Part shown: piece after piece, positions 1 through 6,500 of the stretch
Position numbering within the stretch: position 1 is the first letter of the stretch
How the letters are laid out: each line of letters begins with the position of its first letter
Assembly: GCA_014360395.1 (NCBI GenBank)
Contig: JACIXM010000210.1
Location: 1-6,500 of the forward strand
Length of the DNA: 6,500 bases
Direction: 5' to 3'
DNA from: Actinotalea sp.
GTDB lineage: Bacteria; Actinomycetota; Actinomycetes; Actinomycetales; Cellulomonadaceae
The notes under the pieces: generated by a model
Told to the model about the DNA's origin: nothing
The model's database searches: none
What the model saw: the letters and a program-made list of their open reading frames with translations, nothing else
Made by a program: the position numbers and the translations under genes

Positions 1-1029
1 TCCGCCGGGCGGTGGGCCGGCCGGCTCGTGGCGCCCGGTCCGACACGCAGCCGGGAGGAGCTCGTCCAGGTCGTCGACGAGCTGCGCGACGCCGCCCGGC
101 GCGCGCGGCCCCTCGCCCTGCGCGCCTCGCGGCTCGGCCCGTCCCTGGAGGTCGCCGGGACGCAGGAGCTCACCGCGGAGGTCCTCGTCGTCGACCGGCC
201 GGGCTGGGCGCGCGCGGCGGCGCAGTCGTTCGAGGCCCTGATGGGGGACGTGCTGGCCCCCGCCGGCGGCGCGGAGCCCCGCCGGGTGCCCAGCGCGGCG
301 ACGGCGCAGACGGCGTCGCTCCTGGCGCTGCTGGCCGGCCGCGTGCTGGGGCAGTACGACCCGTTCGGGCCCGGCGGGGACGGCGGCCGGCTGCTCCTGG
401 TCGCCCCCAACGTCCTGCACGTCGAGCACGCCCTGTCGGCCGACCCCACCGACTTCCGACTGTGGGTCTGCGTGCACGAGCAGACGCACGCCCTGCAGTT
501 CGCCGCCGCGCCCTGGCTCGCCGACCACCTGCGCCGCGAGGTCGAGACGCTCGCCCACGACCTCGGCGGCAGCGACTCCCTCACCGACGTCGCCGCCGCG
601 GCCACCCGCGGGGTGCGGGCGTGGCGCGAGGGCCGGCTCGCCGAGGACTGGTCGGTGCTCGACCTCGCCCTCGACGCCGAGCAGCGCGCGCGCGTCGAGC
701 GGGTCACCGCGGTCATGGCGCTGCTGGAGGGCCACGCCGACGTCACCATGGACGCCGTCGGCCGGCGCGCGATCCCCAGCCTGACGCGGCTGCGGGCCCG
801 CATGACCGCCCGGCGCCGCCGGGCCCGCGGGCTCGAGCGCGTCGTCCGCCGCCTCATCGGGATGGACGCCAAGCTCGCCCAGTACGCCGACGGCGCCCGC
901 TTCGTCCGCGGCGTGCGGCGCAGCGGCGGGCGCTTCGCGCTCGACCCGGTGTGGCAGGACCCGGCCGCGCTGCCCACGCCCCGCGAGCTCGCCGACCCCC
1001 GCGCCTGGGTCCGGCGCGTGCACGGCTGA
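1..1029 (+). CDS. Zinc-dependent metalloprotease, zincin_2/DUF2342 family (5' partial)
   Basis: A putative zinc metallopeptidase of the actinobacterial DUF2342/zincin_2 family, sometimes labelled 'coenzyme F420 biosynthesis associated'. Its substrate and role are not established. The reading frame is open to the left edge, and the residues before the first possible start (GTG at 28) resemble the family N-terminus: a Trp-Ala-Gly-Arg-Leu-Val run leading into Pro-Gly-Pro. The true start therefore probably lies upstream, and GTG 28 is only a fallback. Counted from GTG 28, the zinc motif HEQTH is at residues 150-154 (bases 475-489). The family's second motif, EGHAD, is at 234-238 and probably supplies another metal ligand. 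The conserved VVDRPGW segment is near residue 54. No signal peptide or membrane segment is seen, so it is probably cytoplasmic. It stops 36 bp before tilS, as does its M. tuberculosis counterpart Rv3626c. Family assignment is strong; function is unknown. Confidence 0.9.
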   Translation, partial: SAGRWAGRLVAPGPTRSREELVQVVDELRDAARRARPLALRASRLGPSLEVAGTQELTAEVLVVDRPGWARAAAQSFEALMGDVLAPAGGAEPRRVPSAATAQTASLLALLAGRVLGQYDPFGPGGDGGRLLLVAPNVLHVEHALSADPTDFRLWVCVHEQTHALQFAAAPWLADHLRREVETLAHDLGGSDSLTDVAAAATRGVRAWREGRLAEDWSVLDLALDAEQRARVERVTAVMALLEGHADVTMDAVGRRAIPSLTRLRARMTARRRRARGLERVVRRLIGMDAKLAQYADGARFVRGVRRSGGRFALDPVWQDPAALPTPRELADPRAWVRRVHG

Positions 1030-1065
1030 CGTGACGCCGGGCGGCCGCGGCGAGCGGCGGGCGTC

Positions 1066-2118
1066 GTGACCGGCCCCGACCCGGCGGTCGCCGCCCAGCG
1101 CGTCGCCGTCCGGGCCGCGCTCGCCGACCTCGACCCCGGCGCCCTCGTCCTCGTCGCGTGCTCCGGCGGGGCGGACTCCCTCGCCCTGGCCGCCGCCACC
1201 GCCTTCGTCGCGCCCCGCGCCGGGCTGCGTGCCGGGGCCGTCGTCGTCGACCACGGGCTGCAACCCGGCAGCGCCGCGGTCGCGCAGGCTGCCGCCCGGC
1301 AGTGCACGGCGCTCGGCCTCGCGCCGGTCGTCGTGCGGACCGTCGTCGTCCCGCCTGGCGGGGGCGGCCCGGAGGCGGCGGCGCGCACCGTCCGGTACGC
1401 GGCGCTGGACGAGGAGGCCCGGGCCCGCGGCGCCGCGGCGGTCCTGCTCAGGCACACCCTGGACGACCAGGCCGAGACCGTCCTGCTGCGGCTCGCCCGC
1501 GGCTCCGGCGCCCGCTCGCTGGCGGGGATGCCCGCCCGCCGCGGCGTCCTGCGCCGGCCGTTCCTCGCCGAGCGCCGCGCCGGGACCGAGCAGGCGTGCC
1601 GGGCCCTGGGCCTGACGCCGTGGCACGACCCGACGAACGCCCCCGGCGCCCCGCCGCTGCGCAGCCGTGTACGCCACGCCGTGCTCCCCGTCCTGGAGGA
1701 GGTCCTCGGCCCGGGCGTCGCGCCGGCCCTCGCCCGCACCGCCGACCAGCTCGCCGCCGACGACGACGCCCTGACCCGCCTCGCCGAGGACCTGCTGGCC
1801 GGCGCCCTGGTGGACGGTGCCCTGGTCGACGGCGAACCGCTGGAGCCGGACGCCGCTCAGAAGGACGCCGCGGTGGAGGTCCGGCTCGACCTCGACGTCC
1901 TCGCCGCGGCACCGGCCGCGGTGCGCCACCGCGCCCTGCGGGCGGCGCTCGTGCGTGCCGGTGTGCCGGACGGGGCGCTGCACCGGGTCCACGTGCTCGC
2001 CGTCGACGCGCTCCTCACCGACTGGCGCGGGCAGGGGCCGGTGGCCCTGCCGGGCGGGCGCCGGGCACGGCGTCGGTGTGGCAGGCTGACGGTCGGCGTC
2101 GGCGACGTCGGGCCGTAG
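1066..2118 (+). CDS. tilS: tRNA(Ile)-lysidine synthase TilS
   Basis: This enzyme uses ATP and lysine to convert C34 of the CAU anticodon of tRNA-Ile2 to lysidine, switching the tRNA from Met to Ile charging and AUG to AUA decoding. It is cytoplasmic and normally essential. The N-type ATP pyrophosphatase P-loop SGGADS is at residues 33-38. The conserved HTLDDQAET segment starts at H130, and GSG and RPFL follow. DPTN is at 188-191, and the basic RSRVRH stretch at 199-204 precedes [11 protein letters not shown]. At 350 residues it is a short actinobacterial form (M. tuberculosis about 320) without the full C-terminal domains of the E. coli enzyme (about 430). The GTG start is supported by the family N-terminus; no strong Shine-Dalgarno is seen, only a weak GGCGGG just upstream. 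A duplicated GALVD block lies at residues 246-255. hpt follows after 90 bp, the common tilS-hpt pairing. Confidence 0.95.
   Translation: MTGPDPAVAAQRVAVRAALADLDPGALVLVACSGGADSLALAAATAFVAPRAGLRAGAVVVDHGLQPGSAAVAQAAARQCTALGLAPVVVRTVVVPPGGGGPEAAARTVRYAALDEEARARGAAAVLLRHTLDDQAETVLLRLARGSGARSLAGMPARRGVLRRPFLAERRAGTEQACRALGLTPWHDPTNAPGAPPLRSRVRHAVLPVLEEVLGPGVAPALARTADQLAADDDALTRLAEDLLAGALVDGALVDGEPLEPDAAQKDAAVEVRLDLDVLAAAPAAVRHRALRAALVRAGVPDGALHRVHVLAVDALLTDWRGQGPVALPGGRRARRRCGRLTVGVGDVGP
1801..1830 (+). repeat. 15-bp tandem duplication inside tilS
   Basis: Two adjacent 15-base units (1801-1815 and 1816-1830) match at 13 of 15 positions and each encode Gly-Ala-Leu-Val-Asp. The differences are both at third codon positions (GGC/GGT and GTG/GTC), so the protein repeat is exact. 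The block lies in a poorly conserved linker before the C-terminal part of TilS. It looks like an old in-frame slippage duplication. Confidence 0.7.
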
Positions 2119-2192
2119 GGGACGGCCACGGCGACGCCCTCGACGAGGGCGGCGCCCACGACGAGCGGGACGCGCACGACCAGCACACGAGC

Positions 2193-2198
2193 GAGGAC
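2193..2198 (+). promoter_or_regulatory. Candidate ribosome binding site for hpt
   Basis: GAGGAC lies ten bases before the GTG at 2209 and 25 bases before the ATG at 2224. The purine-rich match and spacing favour the GTG start. No promoter-like hexamers are visible in the 2119-2208 gap, so hpt is probably co-transcribed with tilS. Confidence 0.5.
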
Positions 2199-2208
2199 GG
2201 GGACCTGG

Positions 2209-2763
2209 GTGGACGCGGCGGACATGGGACAGGACCTCGAGCGGGTGCTCCTGACCGAGGAGCAGATCGGTTCCCGGCTGGACGCGATGGCCGCCGACAT
2301 CGACGCCGACTACGCCGGGCGTGACCTGCTCCTGGTCGGCGTCCTCAAGGGCGCGGTCATGGTCATGGCCGACCTGGCCCGGCGGCTGCACTCCCCGGTC
2401 GAGATGGACTGGATGGCGGTCTCCTCCTACGGCGCCGGCACGACGTCCTCGGGCGTGGTGCGGATCCTCAAGGACCTCGACACCGACCTCACCGGCCGCC
2501 ACGTCCTCATCGTCGAGGACATCATCGACTCCGGCCTGACGCTGTCCTGGCTGCTGTCGAACCTGCGCACCCGCGGGGCGGCCTCGGTCGAGATCGCGAC
2601 CCTGCTGCGCAAGCCGGAGGCCGCCAAGGTCGACGTGGAGGTGCGGTACGTCGGCTTCGACATCCCCACCGAGTTCGTCGTCGGCTACGGACTGGACTAC
2701 GCGGAGAAGTACCGGAACCTGCCGTTCGTCGGCACCCTCGCCCCGCACGTCTACAGCGACTGA
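2209..2763 (+). CDS. hpt: Hypoxanthine(-guanine) phosphoribosyltransferase
   Basis: A cytoplasmic purine salvage enzyme that joins hypoxanthine (usually also guanine) to PRPP, giving IMP or GMP plus pyrophosphate. Numbered from the GTG start, the VLKG loop has K47-G48 for pyrophosphate binding. The flexible loop SSYG is at 72-75. The PRPP signature [11 protein letters not shown] has E103-D104 and the likely general base D107. K135 in the RKPEA segment probably reads the purine 6-oxo group. The C-terminal [18 protein letters not shown] block is typical of bacterial Hpt. The 184-residue length is normal. The start is uncertain: GTG 2209 (protein beginning M-D-A-A-D-M-G) has the better ribosome binding site, but ATG 2224, five codons later, is also possible; the core is unaffected. 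It follows tilS and precedes ftsH, an order also found in Bacillus. Confidence 0.95.
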   Translation: MDAADMGQDLERVLLTEEQIGSRLDAMAADIDADYAGRDLLLVGVLKGAVMVMADLARRLHSPVEMDWMAVSSYGAGTTSSGVVRILKDLDTDLTGRHVLIVEDIIDSGLTLSWLLSNLRTRGAASVEIATLLRKPEAAKVDVEVRYVGFDIPTEFVVGYGLDYAEKYRNLPFVGTLAPHVYSD

Positions 2764-2772
2764 CCCCGGCCG

Positions 2773-2789
2773 GCCGCCGGCGCGGCGGC
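2773..2789 (+). terminator. Weak candidate hairpin after hpt
   Basis: Ten bases after the hpt stop, GCCGCC and GGCGGC can pair as a 6-bp all-GC stem around a 5-base loop. No T-run follows, so it is not a classical intrinsic terminator, although actinobacterial terminators often lack one. In DNA this GC-rich, such stems also arise by chance. Confidence 0.25.
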
Positions 2790-2842
2790 GTGCGCGAGGG
2801 CACCGGACTACGGGTTCCGGGGGCCCGGCGGATGCAGTCCTG

Positions 2843-2873
2843 CCCTGGGCGAACACCCGGGGGTTTCCCAGGG
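2843..2873. repeat. Nested inverted repeat upstream of ftsH
   Basis: Outer arms CCCTGGG (2843-2849) and CCCAGGG (2867-2873) are perfect reverse complements separated by 17 bases. Inside them, almost on the same centre, AAC (2852-2854) faces GTT (2863-2865) around a central CCCGGG (2856-2861). The right arm ends nine bases before the candidate -10 box at 2883. It could be a protein-binding operator overlapping the -35 region, or an imperfect hairpin ending transcription from hpt. The sequence shows the symmetry only; the role is inferred. Confidence 0.45.
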
Positions 2874-2882
2874 TCGAGCGGG

Positions 2883-2888
2883 TAGCGT
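2883..2888 (+). promoter_or_regulatory. Candidate -10 box of the ftsH promoter
   Basis: TAGCGT fits the actinobacterial -10 pattern TANNNT and lies in the only long gap of the window (176 bp). Transcription would begin around 2895, leaving an mRNA leader of roughly 45 bases. No good -35 match is seen at 16-18 bases upstream; the bases there (GGGGTT) belong to the inverted repeat. Confidence 0.45.
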
Positions 2889-2911
2889 TCCCCCAGATCA
2901 TCCTGCGACCC

Positions 2912-2917
2912 GGAGGG
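2912..2917 (+). promoter_or_regulatory. Candidate ribosome binding site of ftsH, unusually distant
   Basis: GGAGGG is the strongest Shine-Dalgarno match before ftsH, but 22 bases separate it from the ATG at 2940, against the usual 5-10. A second, weaker GAGGG (2920-2924) is 15 bases away. GGGC (2922-2925) and GCCC (2929-2932) could fold into a small hairpin in between and shorten the effective distance to about 11 bases. Confidence 0.4.
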
Positions 2918-2939
2918 ACGAGGGCCCCGCCCGCTGCCC

Positions 2940-4967
<2,028 letters not shown>

Positions 4968-4968
4968 C

Positions 4969-5607
4969 ATGGTGCACACCGCCGACGAGATGCCGCTTCC
5001 GGGGGGACCGACCGACGAGGAGATGGCCATGCCCCCCGTGCTGTACGACGCCGAGCGCGCCGAGCGCGCGGTCCGCGAGCTGCTGCTCGCGGTCGGTGAG
5101 GACCCGGACCGCGACGGCCTGCGGGACACCCCGGCCCGCGTCGCCCGCGCCTACGCCGAGGTGTTCTCGGGCCTGAACCAGGACCCGGCCGACGTGCTCG
5201 CGGTGACCTTCGACATCGGCGGCCACGACGAGATGGTCCTGGTCAAGGACATCGAGGTCTTCTCCACGTGCGAGCACCACCTCGTCCCCTTCCACGGCGT
5301 CGCGCACGTCGGCTACATCCCCGGGGACGACGGCCGCGTCACGGGCCTGTCCAAGCTCGCCCGCCTCGTCGACGTCTTCGCCCGTCGGCCGCAGGTCCAG
5401 GAGCGGCTCACCACGCAGGTGGCGGACACGCTCGTGGAGATCCTCCGCCCCAAGGGCGTCATCGTCGTCATGCAGTGCGAGCACCTGTGCATGTCGATGC
5501 GCGGGGTGCGCAAGCCGGGGTCGAGCACCCTGACCTCCGCCGTCCGCGGGCAGATGCGCGACGCGGCGACACGGGCCGAGGCCATGAGCCTCATCCTCGG
5601 TCGCTGA
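4969..5607 (+). CDS. folE: GTP cyclohydrolase I (FolE, type IA)
   Basis: Catalyses the first step of folate synthesis, turning GTP into 7,8-dihydroneopterin triphosphate plus formate. The family forms a zinc-dependent toroidal decamer in the cytoplasm. Numbered from ATG 4969 (212 residues), the STCEHH motif carries zinc ligands C101 and H104 and the likely catalytic H103. The QCEHLCM motif carries H172 and the third zinc ligand C174. [15 protein letters not shown] near the N-terminus and the C-terminal [13 protein letters not shown] segment are family signatures. The frame stays open back to a GTG at 4939 inside ftsH, but ATG 4969 has an AGGA nine bases upstream and sits one base after the ftsH stop. 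ATG 5029, preceded by GAGGAG at six bases, is a serious alternative that drops 20 poorly conserved residues. It is probably co-transcribed with ftsH; folP follows after 20 bp. Confidence 0.96.
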   Translation: MVHTADEMPLPGGPTDEEMAMPPVLYDAERAERAVRELLLAVGEDPDRDGLRDTPARVARAYAEVFSGLNQDPADVLAVTFDIGGHDEMVLVKDIEVFSTCEHHLVPFHGVAHVGYIPGDDGRVTGLSKLARLVDVFARRPQVQERLTTQVADTLVEILRPKGVIVVMQCEHLCMSMRGVRKPGSSTLTSAVRGQMRDAATRAEAMSLILGR

Positions 5608-5615
5608 CGCGGCCC

Positions 5616-5621
5616 TAGGCT
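5616..5621 (+). promoter_or_regulatory. Candidate -10 box for a leaderless folP transcript
   Basis: TAGGCT, between folE and folP, fits the actinobacterial -10 pattern TANNNT and ends six bases before the folP GTG. That places the expected transcription start on the start codon itself. There is no Shine-Dalgarno before folP, which is consistent with leaderless translation. No clear -35 element is seen. Confidence 0.4.
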
Positions 5622-5627
5622 GGTCCG

Positions 5628-6500
5628 GTGCCCCCCACGCCCCTGCCCGCCGCTCCGCGGGAGCGGGCGGTCACGCCGGAGCCGCTGCCGGACACCCTGC
5701 GCCGGGCGTCCGCCGAGCGGGCGCTCGTCATGGGGGTCGTCAACGTCACCCCCGACTCCTTCAGCGACGGCGGGCGCTGGTTCGAGCCGGACGCGGCGAT
5801 CGCCCACGGACGGCGACTGATGGCGGAGGGCGCGGACGTCCTCGACGTCGGTGGGGAGTCGACCCGCCCCGGGGCCGCCCGCGTGCCGGTGGAGGAGGAG
5901 CGGCGTCGCGTCCTGCCCGTCGTGAGGGAGCTCGCCGGGGCGGGCGCCGTCGTCAGCGTCGACACGACCCGCGCGGCCGTCGCCGCCGCGGCGGTCGAGG
6001 CCGGCGCGCTCCTCGTCAACGACGTGTCGGGCGGGCTGGCGGACCCGGCGATGGCCGAGGTGGTGGCCGCGACCGGTGTGGTCTACGTCGCGATGCACTG
6101 GCGCGGCCACGCGGACGTCATGGACGCGCTCGCGACCTACGACGACGTCGTGACCGACGTCCGCGACGAGCTCGCGGGCCGCCTCGACGCGCTCGTCGCC
6201 GCCGGCGTGCGCCCCGAGCAGGTCGTGCTCGACCCGGGCCTGGGGTTCGCCAAGCCCGGCAGCGACAACTGGCCGCTGCTGGCCCACCTGGACGCGCTGC
6301 TCGCGCTCGGACGCCCGGTGCTCGTGGGTGCCTCCCGCAAGCGCTTCCTGGGCCACCTGCTCGCCGGCCCCGACGGCGCCCCGGCACCGCCGGAGGGGCG
6401 CGACGCGGCGACCGCGGCGGTCAGCGCACTGGCGGCCGCGGCGGGCGCCTGGTGCGTCCGGGTCCACGACGTCCCGGCCACGGCCGACGCGGTGCGCGTC
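5628..6500 (+). CDS. folP: Dihydropteroate synthase (3' partial)
   Basis: Joins 6-hydroxymethyl-7,8-dihydropterin diphosphate to p-aminobenzoate, giving 7,8-dihydropteroate; it is the sulfonamide target and a cytoplasmic TIM-barrel enzyme. From GTG 5628 the frame is open for 291 codons to the right edge without a stop. Visible motifs are NVTPDSFSDGG (39-49, with the phosphate-binding N39), DVGGESTRPG (73-82), SVDTTR with D112, NDVSGG (131-136), an AMHWRG segment, DPGLGFAK (202-209) and SRK (236-238). RVHD (278-281) is near the end, with H280 in the expected last-strand position. Only a few C-terminal residues are probably missing. The roughly 34-residue N-terminal stretch before the first barrel strand is Pro/Arg-rich; ATG 5730 falls inside that strand and is too late to be the start. 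Position after folE supports the folate enzyme rather than the FolP2-like paralogue; folB and folK are expected next. Confidence 0.94.
   Translation, partial: MPPTPLPAAPRERAVTPEPLPDTLRRASAERALVMGVVNVTPDSFSDGGRWFEPDAAIAHGRRLMAEGADVLDVGGESTRPGAARVPVEEERRRVLPVVRELAGAGAVVSVDTTRAAVAAAAVEAGALLVNDVSGGLADPAMAEVVAATGVVYVAMHWRGHADVMDALATYDDVVTDVRDELAGRLDALVAAGVRPEQVVLDPGLGFAKPGSDNWPLLAHLDALLALGRPVLVGASRKRFLGHLLAGPDGAPAPPEGRDAATAAVSALAAAAGAWCVRVHDVPATADAVRV

Noticed and set aside
12..1034. A second plus-strand open frame over the metalloprotease gene
   Set aside because: Its product is almost entirely Arg/Pro/Ala/Gly, typical of a shifted frame in GC-rich coding DNA, while the other frame carries HEQTH and EGHAD.
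1044..1058. 5-bp GC stem (GCCGC/GCGGC) in the gap before tilS
   Set aside because: Such a short stem is expected by chance in DNA this GC-rich, and the 36-bp gap fits a co-transcribed gene pair without a terminator.
2136..2150. Palindrome GCCCTCG-A-CGAGGGC in the tilS-hpt gap
   Set aside because: The centre is too tight for a full-length hairpin, no T-run follows, and short GC palindromes are common at this base composition. It is not enough to call a terminator or operator.
1158..2324. A plus-strand frame running through tilS, the 90-bp gap and into hpt, suggesting a tilS extension or fusion
   Set aside because: The tilS frame is complete with a normal end at 2116-2118. The alternative frame is Arg/Pro/Gly-rich in tilS, and its Asp/His-rich stretch in the gap has no recognisable match.
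2887..2919. Pairing of the C-rich stretch at 2887-2894 with the ftsH Shine-Dalgarno at 2912-2919 as a possible RNA switch
   Set aside because: If the -10 box at 2883 is used, transcription starts near 2895, so the C-rich strand would not be in the mRNA; the pairing also has one mismatch and one wobble.
5313..6467. A 384-codon open frame on the minus strand across folE and folP
   Set aside because: It mirrors two clear enzymes on the plus strand, has a repetitive Gly/Arg/Asp-rich product, and shows no family motif or plausible start context.

Overview
The window is very GC-rich, dense with genes, and reads in one direction throughout. By eye the GC content is well above 70%, with G or C at almost every third codon position. 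The gene content and the protein sequences point to an actinobacterium. The FtsH, FolE and FolP sequences look closest, from memory, to Micrococcales of the Cellulomonas/Actinotalea kind; this taxonomic guess is an inference and was not searched. No tRNA, rRNA, CRISPR array, insertion sequence, AT-rich island or other sign of recent transfer is visible.

Layout, all on the + strand: (1) the 3' part of a zincin_2/DUF2342-type zinc metalloprotease gene, cut by the left edge; (2) tilS, tRNA(Ile)-lysidine synthase; (3) hpt, hypoxanthine phosphoribosyltransferase; (4) a 176-bp gap with inverted repeats and a likely promoter; (5) ftsH, the membrane AAA+ protease; (6) folE, GTP cyclohydrolase I, starting one base after the ftsH stop; (7) folP, dihydropteroate synthase, running off the right edge with probably only a few C-terminal residues missing. 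The gaps are 36, 90, 176, 1 and 20 bp.

This is a known conserved housekeeping neighbourhood. In Mycobacterium tuberculosis the same order appears as Rv3626c (metalloprotease), Rv3625c (tilS), Rv3624c (hpt), then, after inserted genes, Rv3610c (ftsH), Rv3609c (folE) and Rv3608c (folP1). By that comparison a dacB-like gene should lie just left of the window, and folB and folK just right of it. The genes probably form two transcription units: metalloprotease-tilS-hpt, and ftsH-folE-folP with a possible extra promoter for folP. FolE and FolP catalyse the first step and a later step of folate synthesis. Hpt salvages purines and so feeds the GTP pool that FolE uses. TilS enables AUA decoding, and FtsH performs membrane protein quality control.

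I found no undescribed biological system. The points most worth checking are small: a nested inverted repeat just upstream of the ftsH promoter, the conserved tilS-hpt-ftsH order (linked in Bacillus to regulation of ftsH), an oddly spaced ftsH ribosome binding site, a probable leaderless promoter for folP, and the uncharacterised metalloprotease.
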